Part shown: positions 35,700-48,710 of the stretch, in pieces
Layout: every line of letters starts with the position of its first letter
Numbering within the stretch: the stretch's first letter is position 1
From: Pyrocephalus nanus
Taxonomy: Eukaryota; Chordata; Aves; Passeriformes; Tyrannidae
Direction of reading: 5' to 3'
Assembly: GCA_038380795.1 (NCBI GenBank)
Contig: CM076262.1
Coordinates: 67,848,629 to 67,912,628, forward strand
DNA length: 64,000 nt
Made by a program: the position numbers and the translations under genes
Notes under the pieces: generated by a model
Database searches by the model: none
Seen by the model: only the letters and a program-made list of their open reading frames with translations
Told to the model about the DNA's origin: nothing

Positions 35700-38422
35700 C
35701 AGCCACAGTCTCATGCTGCCACAACCCAGGAAGTGGGAACACTCTCAGAGTTCAGTTTACATAATACTGCTCAGTGCAAACCACAATATTTTTATAATGC
35801 AGCCTAAAGATTACTAACAAAGGGTTACATTTGAATTACAACAGAAAAATCCCAGTTTTGCTTTAAAACGGCACTTTACCCATTGCTACACAAACAGTCG
35901 TGTATCCCACACACACAGGAGGACGTTTTTATAGGAATACCAGGTCTACTGTGCTATTGTGGAGGCTTTGCTGGTCAGTGAACGGCCAAAACCTTAAGCA
36001 AGCTAAGAAACTCATTGGCAATCTCTTGGAAAAGGCCCTTTCATGAGTGAACCACTGTGCAACACCAGCCTCTGCCTTTGCCTTTCCCTAACGGAGAACG
36101 TCATTTTGAGCCTTTCCTGCATTTTGCTTTCCAAAGGGATTAAGGCCATGGAAAGCATAAGGATGGTATCCTCTTACCGCAGAAAAACAGAGCAATGCAG
36201 TTTCTCAGAGAAGCAGCTTTTTTTATTTTTACAGGTGCAACTGACGTCTGTCTTGTATTTTCTGCTCACCAGAATATTAATTTAAAAACCACACATGGAT
36301 GTATGACATGCAGATATCTCTACCCATGCAGCTTTTTTTAAACTCTCACATACTTCTTTTTACTCAAGTATTCCATGAAAAGATGCAGAAGAAGAGATTT
36401 TTACATAAGACAAATCAGACAAATAAGCACTCACTTCAAGTGAATTTTCCTGAGTTACACTGGGCCTGAATATATCCAGCAGCCCAACGTTTAGAAAAAT
36501 GTTTATCTTTAAAATATAAAGAATTGAGTCCATAATTTCCATAGCACACCTAAACCTGACCAAACCCATGTAATACAGCACAATTCTTTTTTATTTATTT
36601 TTCATGTTTTCTCTCCTTCAAGTGTTATATTGCAATCATTGTGCAAAGGACCAAGGAAATCAAAAGGGTAATAGAAACCGTTTAATCTTAAAAGCAGAAT
36701 AGTCAGGTGTACACTAGTTGTTTAAGAGAAAAAGCCATTAATTTTCATACCGAATTTAGCAGCTCATATTTCCAATTTCAGCAACATCTTTGTCTAGAAA
36801 ATGAGAAGAGTCTTACTTACCACAAAGCTTTACCAGGTACACTGGCTGGAGAAATCAGTGCCGGAAATAGTAATGCTGAGAAATCATATTAACATAGTAA
36901 AATATACACACTATTCTCTGCCTATTCTATTAATCTCAATCTTGCCAGAGATTAAGTTTTGGTTTGTTGTTTGTTTTTTTTTTTAAACAGTAAAACAACA
37001 AAAGAAAAAAGTCCCAAGAGGTTTGAGTCAGGAACATTCAAAGCAAAAAAAAAAAATCCAAAAGGCTTCCCTCACTAAGGAGCTTTCAGAAGAAGCACTT
37101 CTACGATGGCATCCTAGAGTATCACATTGAATGCTGAAATATTCCACACACTGAGAAAAATTAGTTTTCCCTTCCATCGGGCACTTGCTATAGTTATTGT
37201 AAGGTTCCAATATCTTACTGAGGAAAAATATGTATTTTAAAATTTGAATATTGGCTGAGTATTTATTGTCTTAACTTTTTTTCTTTTAAACTCCAAGCTG
37301 CTATTCACATTTTAAAATTCTCCTACAGCTCATTACCTCCAAAGAAAGCACAACGATATCCTTTTTTAAGGAAAAAAAACCAACCAAATTAATGCAGCTG
37401 ACACTGCCTTGACACTCTCTCTAGTCTCTGAAATCCTGCAGATAACAGAAAAGCAGTATTAGTACTGAAGAAGACATAGTGAAAGGGAGTGGACTTCGTA
37501 TTTTCATTAGTAAACACATTATTATAACTAAGTAACACCCATGAGGAAGAGACATATCTAAACTAACAATATTATTTCTCTTGGAAAAAGGGTGGAGTAC
37601 ATGTACCTTTCCCATCTGGTTGCCCTTAAAATCTAGAGCTAGTGGACTCTGGGAATTTCCAGTAAGGGATCATGGCCACAGCAGGGCTGGTGTCAGCACT
37701 GCTGCACTCAGCATCACTTGCTGCTCACGGTGGGCTGGGCTCGGCTCTGAATGCCACTTTTCATTCAGAGGGCACCACGTCTCAGTTGCTCAGCCACTTC
37801 TCTTGTTGGAAGAGCTCATTCTGCTGTATTACAGAACTCATTTCTTAATCTAAGAGTAGTTTAGTACAAGTGTTTATTTAAATAAGACAACTGCAAGAAA
37901 ACTGAAGACATAATGTTTTACTTGAACTGACTGGAATGCTAAGACACATTTTTACCTCAATCCTATTCATGTTGACGCCACAGAAGCCTCGAAGCTCACT
38001 ATTGTAAGAATTACTTCTTTTTGTGATGGCAACATAAGCTCCCCCAGTACACTCACATCTCTTGTGCTCACTTCCAACCCTGCTGAGTTTTACACAACTT
38101 GGCTGTCACGAGCAATTAGGGCTATCTTGGATTTGGGGGTTTTTTTTGATAGAACGAAGAAATGTGAAAAAGCAGTATGTTGACTGAAGATATGTGTTTA
38201 CAATTATTGATCATAAAATAATTAAACTGTATTTCACAGATTTTACTGCTGAGCAAAGAAGAGTATATAGATGAAAAATAACCAGTATCCTTTGGTGAAA
38301 GGTGATGGTTTTCTATAAGTGAGTCTTCCAGATAATTTATCTCAGCTTTCATGTTTATATATGTTCCCTAGTCACAGCAACTAAAAATGAGGTGCATCAC
38401 ATTCTGCCATCTGCTACAAGCC

Positions 38423-38445
38423 AAAAAAAAAAAAAAAAAAAAAAA
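38423..38445. repeat. A23 homopolymer
   Basis: Twenty-three consecutive A residues. No retrocopy was recognised upstream. Confidence 0.85.
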
Positions 38446-38829
38446 GCCTAGGCATTTTTGCATAAAATTACTGATAGAGATGAGGAAGTCCTAGCTCTCT
38501 TCGGCTCAGTACCCTGTGCTCAGCCTCAGAGGGCCCTGCATGTGTATTGAAGCAACACAAGAAGTTATGGAAAAGGTGCTGGATACTATCTGCTGGGATA
38601 CAGAATCACATTTCCTAATGGCTGAGAAACAAGGACCTCAGAGGCCCAAGTCTGATGCTGCAATTGCAATTTCTCACTTACTTTTAAGAGAAAAAAAATC
38701 GCTAATTTTCGCTAGCATGTGCTTCTTCCTTTGGAAAAAATCCAGTAGGGGTAAAACAAAAAGCGTTTAAAGGCTGAGAATAGAGCAACTGAATTACACG
38801 GGGAAGACCCAAGCAATAGATTTAGTTGA

Positions 38830-39130
38830 AGGAGGCATTAAGTGGCACAGCCATTGGTAATTAAAGAGCTAATATGTCTTCTTTGAAATAGTTTGACTTT
38901 TCCTCTGGCTGTGACTGTGGCACACTCCACACTCAGGTCGGCACAGGCAAACCCGATACTCTGCCATTCTCTGCCAGCACGTGCTGAAATTAGTTCTCCA
39001 TTTGGTGGTGGCCCTCTGAGAGCAATTCCCATTGAGAAAGGAACAAAGGCCGTGACCCCGGGGTCAGAGTGTAATGCAGGAAGCATGACCTCCCCTTTGT
39101 TCAGAACAGCACTGTTTACTCTGCCTAAGT
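38830..39130. promoter_or_regulatory. Candidate enhancer with SOX and nuclear-receptor motifs
   Basis: A non-repetitive block contains GGTAATTAAAG (homeodomain-type, about 38857), a CACGTG E-box core near 38980, and a symmetric motif cluster at 39041-39102: GAACAAAGG, then the 14-bp palindrome TGACCCCGGGGTCA, then TGACCT, then CCTTTGTTC. GAACAAAGG and CCTTTGTTC are exact reverse complements and fit SOX/TCF sites. TGACCC/GGGTCA are nuclear-receptor half-sites. Enhancer function is inferred from motif density. Confidence 0.4.
39053..39066. promoter_or_regulatory. 14-bp perfect palindrome, everted nuclear-receptor half-sites
   Basis: TGACCCCGGGGTCA is a perfect palindrome and reads as TGACCC and GGGTCA separated by CG. 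Receptors of the RAR/RXR/COUP type bind such half-sites in several orientations. The central CG also makes it a possible methylation-sensitive site. Confidence 0.4.
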
Positions 39131-39139
39131 AAAGATCAC

Positions 39140-41535
39140 CAATACATTAACTAAAGAGGATTAAAAAGGTCATATCCCCAGGGATGGAGCTCACGCAAGT
39201 GGCAACTCTCTTCAGTCACTAAATCATTTGACTTCCCACTCCCCCCCCATTCAAAACAGAGACACCTTAAGCTGCCGCAGCTCAATGTCACAGTATTTCC
39301 AGAGCCAAAGTCTGTACAAATTCCTGTTTCAAAACCAGGTTATTTTCTGCACAGCTAGTCAGCTGTTTTGAAGTAATTTTTAAAGTTATCAAAATATTTT
39401 AAGTGAAAACTATCACCTCAATACAATTTTTCCTTTTATATTTCCTGCTGAAAATTTCTGAGTTGATTTATAAAATTGTTTGGGGTCTTAAAGTGGTTAT
39501 TAAAAAGTGCAATTTTTTATAGCTATTATAAATGAGATTCTTAAAATATTCCATAGTCTGTGGATGGGAAGAGAAGGTGCTTGTTGCTGTAGACAATTGC
39601 TAACTCCCTGATGGTTCACAAGCAAAGAGGAAAACAAGGAAAACAAACTGAAAGTACGCTACCTATGAAAATTCACATTTGCCGATATCTGAGCTTTACT
39701 GGGCTACAGAAGCACTTCTTTTGGCTATTAAACTTCCTCTTATCAACTTATTATAGTATCTTTGAACATCATTATTAATATGAATATTAAAAGAAGCATC
39801 TCTTGAAACACCTAAATTAATGCTGCCTTGTTAAAATATGGGAGGCAACACAGCCAGTTAGAGAGGAATGCCTCCTTCCCATTCTTACCTCTAATCCACT
39901 CGCCTGCTGGATGATCCCAGCTTTTGCTTTGCACCTTGGTTTCCTCATCTCTGGGGATGTGGCTCACTGGAATGCAGATTTTACTATCAGTTACTTGGCC
40001 AGGCTAGGAGGAAGAGAGCATTTGTAAGGGAGTGGTCTAGACAGATATTTTCCCTTCACCACCCTCAGGCAGTAACACCTCTGATAAAGTTGAACATTAT
40101 CTTAGAAGTTCCAGAAAAAAATAACAGGAATAAAGGCAGGCAGGCAGGCAGGGCAAGCTCTTGATCCAAGTCTCTGGCCCAGGGAGCTCAGCAGCAGAGA
40201 CAAAGCCCACCCAGATAATCGCAGCTGAAATCAGCACAAGATCACCACCCATCACACCAGCAGTGCCAGAGCCAAAGAACAAGGTCCTGGAGCACCAGGG
40301 TATAGCAGCAACTGCAAGGGCAGGGCTGAGAGGTGAGCAGGTGGGCAAGGACAATGTGAGCACTGAGCAAAGCTTTGTAACAGGCTGAGGCAAAGAGGTA
40401 CCTTGTCCAGAAAGCAAAAGCACTGGACTGAAACAACTAGAATATACTTAGAAATTAATATTTGACAATGGAGATTGGGAGCATAAGGACTGAACCAGTG
40501 ACACAAGGACAATTTACTGACATACATTAGAAGCAGGAAGACTGCACAACAGTTGTCTAGCAAGTCTGAAATAGTACTGGGAAACAAAGGAAGTGAAGAG
40601 AGAAGACAAAAAAACATTGCAGAAAAGGTAACGGTTGATTATGACCTTGAGCTGTTTAGTCCTATAAAAGAGGAACCTCACCCTTTCCCACCCTGTATGA
40701 CCATATTGACATTTCTTGTTAGCTGGGTTCCTGATCTGGGGTATTCATAAAAAAATATAATATACCAATTACTTCTTCCAGTGGAAATTCCTAGTCTTTT
40801 CCAGTTCTTGTTCACCTTCTCACCAGCCAACAGCACTTTCCCTCTAAGATGGGAAGCAACAACACCACTACAGAGTTACAGGATGAGATGTCCCTTCTCT
40901 TGAACAGGAAAGCAGAGAAAACATGACTTTGTGACACAGAATTCTTGTACAATCAATTTTTTTTGGGGGGTGGAGCAATCTTGACCCTACCTCATATTCT
41001 GAGATACACCCCTTTATCTCCTGATGTCCAGAAATCCAGACAGACCCAAAGGTACCTTTTAGGTTAAAAAGAAGTTATCAGGCTTAATACAGGTGGAAAA
41101 CTATGATATTCAAGTCGTCAAATTGTCCCCGCCGGTCCCTTCAAACAGCAAATCCCATTAATCAATTCTTTTGCAAGTAAAGAGTGAAAGAGCAGCAGAC
41201 AGCAAAGCAGAAAGTGTGGAAATAACTGGATAAATTAAAAGGCAAGCCACTCCAAGGACACAAACAGGCTTTTGGAAGCTGCTCAAGGTTGAAGGCAGGG
41301 TTTCCAACAAAAATCTGCACTCTCTTATCAGGAATGAAAGGGTGGCAGTCCTCAAAAATAGCCACAAATGATGATCCAGATTACATGCCAATGAATTCTG
41401 TGACTTAGTAAACTGTCTGGAAGGCTACTTTAAAAGATTATAATTTTAATGCCTGAGCAGGGATTACGTAATGGAGAGAAAAACAGCATTGCTAACATAA
41501 TGAAAATATGTCTTTTTTCACTTGGAGGCACCCAC
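39140..41535. other. AT-rich non-coding stretch
   Basis: Short ORFs only. Overlapping frames at 40097-40617 have no recognised products. Confidence 0.5.
40135..40152. repeat. (GGCA)4 short tandem repeat
   Basis: Four perfect GGCA units followed by GG. Confidence 0.9.
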
Positions 41536-41539
41536 AGAA

Positions 41540-41990
41540 GAAATTATTATTTAGTTGGCCTTTCAAAAGGGCTTTGACAATGTGACTCGTGAAGGCCATA
41601 AAGAAAACGCAGTCATCATGACGAAGTTGGAATCGTGATTAAAAAACAGCTAAGCAGCCAAAAGTAAACTGCTGGAATGAAAAGACACTTGGACACGAGA
41701 AAGGTTACTAGTTGCTGCATGCAGAGGTCATGCTGGTATCAACTTTTACCTTTAGTTAGTGGTCTAGAACGATCAGCTGTAAAATAAGAGTGGCAAAACT
41801 GACAGGCAAGGGTAGGGTATTGGGTTACTGAGGGGTTTAACAAAGTTGAGTCAATGTGAAACATGGTCATTTTTTTTTTATAATTGCTAAGGAGATCATA
41901 TTGCAACATTCTCAAAGGGAAGAGACCTGGGTGCCATCATGATAAGTTGACCAAAGCTTTCAAGGATAGGCAGCAATGTCAGATAAGCCA
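41540..41990 (+). mobile_element. Probable decayed CR1/L2-type LINE pol remnant
   Basis: Two short translated patches, in the right order on the + strand, recall CR1/L2 reverse transcriptase. Around 41552-41590 a reading LAFQKGFDNVT resembles the family's DFxKAFDxV motif. Around 41923-41936 a reading DLGAI resembles the KDLGV motif, followed by a CAGCAATGT...CCAAGCAGG stretch like the post-motif CR1 sequence. Stops and frame changes lie between them. The roughly 370-bp spacing is about right for this part of the ORF. If correct, it is an ancient and inactive copy. The similarity is short and could be coincidental. Confidence 0.35.
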
Positions 41991-41994
41991 AGCA

Positions 41995-44900
41995 GGAAAA
42001 TAGGCTCCTGTATTCAAAACTTTACCCTTCTACTATCCACCTGCCAGGGAGATACCTTCCTGGAGAATGCTGTCTGCAGTTCTTGTTGCCTTCCCTCACT
42101 ACAGCTACAGCAATCACAGGACTGCAAGGGCAGGTGACTGAAACAGTATGACTTACAAGAGACTGCCACATATGAAGACAAAGTAATCGAACTATTTATG
42201 GTGGTGAGCACATGAGCAACAGGGAAGGCAAAGAGAGGCACGGTTTGAAAGTCAGGAACTATAGCCTGACTCTCACCTACTTCCAATCTTGAATTACTCA
42301 GTTAAATTAAAAAAACAGTAAATTTATACTATGGGAATATATTATTTTACCACATGCAGACTGAGCATGTGAAAATCAGTCCATCATTAAGGGACATCAG
42401 TGGGAATCTGAAAGAACAGAGTTCTACACACAGCCTACAAAAATACGGCATTAAATGGGATTGCTGGGTGGAAAGACCATAAAGACATTTGCACAAAGCC
42501 ACGATGGAACTACTGGCCAAGGGATTCACCTGGTCCACTTTCTGGCAAAGACAGGGTATTCCAGAAGGACCCCATCTTGGTTATCTTCGCCCTCCGCTGT
42601 CTTACCACCCAACCTTTTGTAAAAAATGTCAGGGTAAACCTGGCATTAATTAGCCTGTGAAGCTGACCCAAGGCAGTAACTTACTCTTCCACTTTGTATG
42701 GCCAAAGGAGAGGGCAAAGCACCAGACAAGTTCCCTTGGGCTGATGTGAAGCCATTCACCCCCTCCTCAGCCAGGGGCTGACACAGCCCTGCCAGTGCCT
42801 CGCTCCCGTTTCACCGCAGCACCTCAAACCATGCACAGCTACTTTGCTACCTACTGTCCCCCCTCACAAATAATTAGCAAGAGCCTAAATTGTAAGACAT
42901 TGTTTTACCAAGTAAATACATTTCCTTTTTTTATCTTACTATCTTTTTTTCCCCATCCGCGCATTGTTATTTGCAAAAACCACTTAACAATTATGAGAGA
43001 TTCCAAGATGTGTGTCAGATCCTGGGATATTGCCACTCACATAGTGGTTTGCTACACTCAGCCTTTGGTCTTGTGGCTCACAATTCACCCGAGCTGTGAG
43101 AACAGCTCACCACAACCACATGCTGCTGCTCCTCAAAGGAAGACAAGGGTACGTAATTAAGAGATGATGAGCTGAAATGTAAGACAGGAGATGTGGGAGC
43201 AGATTCCGTAACCACACCGGTGAGTGGTTTTACTACTAAAGAAGTTTCTTCAGCTCCATCTTCTCTCATGTAGAACTCATATGTTTTTAAAATACATTTG
43301 CAGCAGCAGAGGGAAAAAAATGACTGCTACAATCATGCCACTGCAGAAAAATAGTTTTAACATCAGTTGTATAGAATTAAGATTGTAAATCCACATTATT
43401 AACAAACTGTAAACACTCGTTACAAGGGCAATGTCTTAAAAAAAAAAGTTTTACTAAAAATACTAGCAAAATCTCATCCCACAAGAATTGTGACCTGAAA
43501 ATGTTCTCACAAGTGGCCGTAATATAAAGAACTATGGACAGAAATATCTGTGTGTCACGTGCCAGCTGGAGGACTAACATCATGGAAATGAAAATCCAGA
43601 AGTGGATACAGATCTACTCTGGAGGATAGAGGATCAGTCCCTTGCTGGTTATTCAGAATAAAAAAAAAAAGTCAAATCACTTTTCTTATTATTCTGTAGA
43701 GGTGAAACTAGTTTTTGTTGTTCTTACCATGACTTATTAGTGAGAGAGTTGAGAGGGCTGGAGCAAAACCAGGTGTGAATACAGCTACCAAACTAAAGTG
43801 AGGACCACTGACCGACCCTCAGAAACCAGCACAAGCAATAACAGGATTACATGCTCACTTGTTTTCCAATTTAAACAAATAAATTCAGTTTTACCTAAAA
43901 GAAGGCTTCATTTTGTCCTGATAAAGAGCCACATCTCCACAAGGCAGTGACCCTCTACAGGGCCAGAGCCTCCCAGCAGCAGCCACACCCTCCTCTTCCT
44001 CATTTTTTTTCCACTGATCATAAAATATTTTCCGAGCTAGGCCCTGAAAAAAACAAAACAAACACCACATTTTTAATGGACACCAGATATCACATTGCTG
44101 ATTTAATTAGGCAGATTAGAAACAAATAAATGTGTTTTCACACACATATTTTTATTTTCTGTTTCATTTCAAAGAAATTCAGTAGGCTTGATTTGTCTCT
44201 CTGTTCAAACCAAAGGCGAGGCATACTGAAAAGGTGCTGTATGCTGAGAGCAAATCCAAGCCCTCCAGCTGGCTCTTTTTAGAGTTTTATGTAACATGTT
44301 GTCCATTGGTACTGGAAAAATTCACAAGTCAGGGCTTTTCAGAGCACCTTCAGACAAGCCTATATATTTTGTAGCAGTAACAGATGCCAACGCAAGACAA
44401 GCTGAGAGAGACATCCCGGAGCTGTCTCTTCAGCCCATGGGGTTCTATGGATTTGACACTCAGGCAGATCTAACTCTGACTTTTTTAGAAAAAAAAAAAA
44501 AAAAAAAAAGGTAAAACTTTCCTGGCCCACTCAAACTCTCCCAGATCATCAAATCATTCAGATCACAGTATCTGCAGCACAGTTAATAATGATACAGGAG
44601 AGCAAGTATCACACAGTACGTCCTTACTCTTATTACTAATATTTCACACCATTTATTTGATTGATAATTTGGCCGTACAGATAACTATCTGGAAACTGAT
44701 TGTTGCTATAAAATGTTTTGCATATTGTGTCATCTGCTGGCTTTAATTCATTAGCTAAAGAACACTGTAATTATACATTTCATATTCTATTGAACTGGAA
44801 AATATTCACACGAATACAAAGTGATAAAACCAACTTCCTCCCATATCTTGAAAACCACCCACTTATTTGCAAATAACCCGCTCCAGCATTCAACAAAATA

Positions 44901-46475
44901 CAAATATTTAGTGTTCAAAACACAACATTTAGGGTTCAGCAACTTAAGCTCAATTTTCTTTTGCAAATAACTGCACATATATATTTTTGTTCTACTATCA
45001 TTAGGTCTGCAAAATTAATATTAAAATAAGCTGTTTGCTTATTGAAATTCAGAACTAAATAACCAACCTGAATCCACAGCTTTATGATATTATCCTTGCT
45101 GAAAAACCAAATTAATCTTAAAACTGAGGCTATGCTGAGATGTCTGTCAGGGGATGACAACATATATTACAGATAGTATACTAAATCATGCCAAATCCAA
45201 AATAATTTTGTAAGCCTAGCCACTTCGACATATTTATTCATGTACAATTCCATACCCCCAAAAAAAGACTGTTATAAGCAAGTGATCCAGTCATCAAGGT
45301 GGTGTTCCCAGTTCCATTCAGTCCTGCATCCTAACAGGTTTTCAATCAGCAATTCTGATATCTCAAAGCCTGCCTAGTGCTGTATTTGCACACACAGAGT
45401 AAAATAGAATTAACTTGCAGCGTGTACCAATCCTTAAGTATTTGCAGACATGTTTATTCTCATAGAAATCTTTGTTCCCTAAAATGCAGAATTTAGGTGC
45501 GACGTGCACCTCCCATCAGACTGGAGTGCTCCAGAACACCACTGACTTTTAAATCCAAATACACAGCAAGGGAAATGCCAGCACTTTCAGATTTTACTCC
45601 CTACTAAGATTCCCCGCTCCGAGCCCTCCCAGCCCTGTATTCCACACTTACTCCAGCCTGCATTCCTATTTACGGAGCTGCTCTGCAATAAAGGAGTAAA
45701 CAGGAATCCAAGGGTTAACTGAAGGAAAAAACCAAAACAACAAACCCCAGCACCGAAATGCCCAGCCATGCTGCAGACCTTGCAAGAAGAGGAAAACGTT
45801 CAGCAGACAACAGCCCAACAAAAAGCAAACAGAATTTAGTGCCGTTATTGCCTGGATACCAGCTTGGGATTTAGGCAGCCTTGGATTACAAGGACTATTC
45901 CTCTGAAAATCCAGCCCACAGTTCCTGCACTGTTTTCTACCAATACCACATCCAAACTGTGACTAAACACCTCATTATGCTCCTCTGGCACTGTCTGAAA
46001 GCACACATATTGTACAATTTTCTGGGGCACCTAAAAGCAAAGGGGAAAAAAGTGGCTATTTTTCACCAATCGGTAACGATGAACAGCATGTTCCCTGCAA
46101 AAGCTTGCACCATCAGGGCATTTTCTTTCACCCCCCTTTTCTTTTTGTGTAGGCAACAGGTGGTAAAATACAGCCCCAGCCTTCAACTTTAAAAACAAAA
46201 AAATGCAGAGAGTCTATAGGAAATCTACACTGTAACACAGTCTTTTTTAATAAATTAAAATTGAATGAAGAGGTTTAACTGGGTCTCTCCATTGGCATCA
46301 GAAAGTAAATGCTTTTCTTAATACTCATCTGTAGAGGTTTCATTTAAAGAAAATATAGCCCTCACAGTTACAAATACTAACCAGGGCCTTGAGGTAACAA
46401 TCTGGTCTCAACAGATCTTAAAAGAGAAAACCCAAAATGCATTTTCAAAGGAACTGAATGCCTCAAATATTTCAC
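41995..46475. other. AT-rich non-coding stretch
   Basis: The longest frame (42795-43160, 121 codons) shows no known domain. No repeat family or RNA gene was recognised apart from homopolymers. Confidence 0.5.
44489..44509. repeat. A21 homopolymer
   Basis: Twenty-one consecutive A residues, followed by GGTAAAAC. No retrocopy was recognised upstream. Confidence 0.85.
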
Positions 46476-46479
46476 TACA

Positions 46480-46890
46480 ATCTCCTTTTCCAATAACTTG
46501 CTAATTGATCTTAAATACATAGATGAATTATGAGGCAATAACCTCATATTTTCTTACCTCTTACTCCAGACAAACATTATATGCTGATTTATAGATATCT
46601 GAAATATTTAATTTGCTGTTCATGGCACTTAAACAGTTATGAGAAGTAAGGATCCCACATTAAAGATTGCTTCTATTTTCTCCTTTGAGCCGCACCACTT
46701 CAAAAGCATTTTCCCCGTCTATTATCATTTAGAAATAGTCTCCCTTTGTGCACTGGACATGCTGCTGTAGCTTAGAAGGCCGTGGCAGTGACATGATTCT
46801 CTTGCCAGTCCCCATTAAATAATTTTACTCCCATATGTACACACGCAGCTGGTCAAGAAATGACTTTGCTGCATTCAGGTACATCTAGGG
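46480..46890. promoter_or_regulatory. Possible conserved non-coding element
   Basis: Complex AT-rich sequence with several ATTA/TAAT homeodomain-type words and no simple repeats or ORFs, about 700 bases upstream of CpG island C. The assignment rests on texture and position only. Confidence 0.2.
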
Positions 46891-47535
46891 CACTTCCACA
46901 GCAAGTCTTGAAATAAAACCCCACTGAGCTACAAACCCGATGAGCTTCCCTTGCTGTGCATTTCCGAGCCTCTCGTTGCTCACGCTATGTTTCAAAGCTG
47001 AGCTGCACGGTAGCACCACACCTGCGTCTGTTTGAGCAAAAACCCCATCACAATAGACTAAAATCGGCTCACTTCTGCTAATGCCCACTTCTCAATCCGC
47101 AAGTAAATAGACTCTTTCTGTAAAGACAGGATTTCCTGAAATATTTACATGCCTAAAAAACAGCTTTCTGTTTTGGAAAGCTTTGCAATTTTTTCCCTTT
47201 GCAAAAATTCAGCTTTGCAGCCCCAGCGAAGAGCTCCGGGTACAGCAGATGGTTAAAATTCTACATCATTTTTGAGAGCCTCAGAAATGCACTGCCTTTT
47301 TTCGGGGGAGGGCGGGGGTGGAGGAGAGAAAAAAAGCTGAGAACAGCAATTTGCAGCCCTTTTTTTTTTTCCTTGACAGCAGCAAGCCCCGCCTCAGTCT
47401 GGCCCTTCCTCCAACCTCTGCTAACCTAAAAACCAGCGCCAGTCTGGCAGCGGGCCAGGGATTCAAAAGTAAACATTATCCTCCAGCCATTTTTTTAGTG
47501 CTGTTTATCACATCGTGCTCCCTTTTTTTTATTAT
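46891..47535. other. Transition region into CpG island C
   Basis: Mixed composition with rising GC, a T11 run at 47360-47370 and G-rich words near 47303-47320. Short ORFs on both strands are unrecognised. Confidence 0.4.
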
Positions 47536-48018
47536 CCCCCCCTCATCATAGCTGAAATCCCCGGCTCTACCCTGATTGTGTGTCTCTCCGCAGCTCCATG
47601 CGGAGCTCCGAGCCCGCTCCTGCGCTCCGCGGCAAACCTGCAGAGGCGTCCGAGGGATGTCCCTGGCCGGGGCTGCGGGCTGTCCTGGACGGAGAGCGGA
47701 GCCAGGCGCACCTTTCCCTGTGGATGTCCCGTGGGATGGGGCGGGACGTCCTTCCATGATCACCGCGCGGGCTCTTCCCCGCTCCCCACACAATGCACTC
47801 GCCTCTCCCAGCGCTGCAGCTGCCGCAGCAAATGCAGCTTTTTGCCTCCGCGTCTTCCCCATATGCTTATTTAATTGTACCAGGAGTGCTTAAAAACCAA
47901 ACCCATCCATAGGCGGACGCAGCCCTGCACCTGACTCTTTGTTATCCCTACCGCTCATCCCCATTCCCGCTCCCTTCCGCTGCGCGCTGCCTCCTCCCAT
48001 CTTGGGCTGCTCCTCGCT

Positions 48019-48025
48019 TATAAAG
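48019..48025 (+). promoter_or_regulatory. TATA box candidate in CpG island C
   Basis: TATAAAG lies on + within GCTTATAAAGGCTC, flanked by GC-rich sequence. Initiation would be expected at about 48048-48055. The GC-flanked TATA inside an island is a classic core-promoter arrangement. The transcript is unknown. Confidence 0.45.
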
Positions 48026-48155
48026 GCTCTGCAAACCCCCGACTCTTTAGACTGGCTGCTCGTAGGTGGCTTTTACCCACTCGTGTGCTGCACTGAGAGG
48101 ATAGCGGGCACAGCGCGGGAGAAGGAAAGGACATTTTAAAAATAATAATTTAAAG

Positions 48156-48167
48156 AAAAAAAAAAAA
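48156..48167. repeat. A12 homopolymer
   Basis: Twelve A residues between the TATA segment and the second CpG-dense block. Confidence 0.85.
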
Positions 48168-48534
48168 GTAGGGAAGGAGGGCGGGAAGGAAGAACAACTA
48201 CGAAATGCATCCATGGGGAGTGCGGGGTGGTGCGGCAGGAACGCTGCGGGAGGGGCGGACGCGGGCCGGCGAGCACGGCCATGTTGTGCGCGGGGTCAGC
48301 GCGGGGCACAGCGCTGCATCCGCGGGGATTTGCAAGATTGACCCGGCAAACACCCCTCTCCTGCCCGGCGGGACCAGCGAGGAGCCCTGCCCAGGGCGCG
48401 GCCCGACCGCGGGGTCACTGCGACAACAAAAGCGCTCCCTCGTTATTTATTGATGGTCGGGGCGTGTGCGCGCCGAGGAGGAGCCTTTGTGCGCGCCCCG
48501 CACCGCCACGCGGGACGGCCCGCGGGCTCATCAA

Positions 48535-48710
48535 TAATTGCTCGCCATCTCCATATTGAAATCGCAGGGCAGCGCATGATTAATTAAGGAGCAGAAAAAG
48601 CAAGTGGCGAGCGCGAAGGCCCGGCCGCGTTAACCCCTTCCCGCCCAGAAACTCGCCGGGAATATTAATTAATGCTGCTGTTTGTGTGTCGTTCGGCGAC
48701 CACGTGAGGC
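48535..48710. promoter_or_regulatory. Homeodomain-site pair and E-box at the edge of CpG island C
   Basis: TTAATTAA occurs at 48580-48587, and ATTAATTAAT, which contains the same core, at 48664-48673, within otherwise GC-rich sequence. A palindromic CACGTG E-box is at 48701-48706. A CATCAATAATTG word near 48530 adds a PBX/HOX-like site. AT-rich homeodomain sites stand out against this background. Binding is inferred. Confidence 0.4.

Larger units (their letters stand above)
33450..38820. other. AT-rich non-coding stretch
   Basis: Only short ORFs, none over about 90 codons, and several simple repeats listed separately. No gene, RNA gene or transposon family was recognised. Confidence 0.55.

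Noticed and set aside
47476..47893. Overlapping 74- to 128-codon ORFs in CpG island C
   Set aside because: Open frames on both strands with Arg/Pro/Ala-rich products and no known family are typical of CpG islands.
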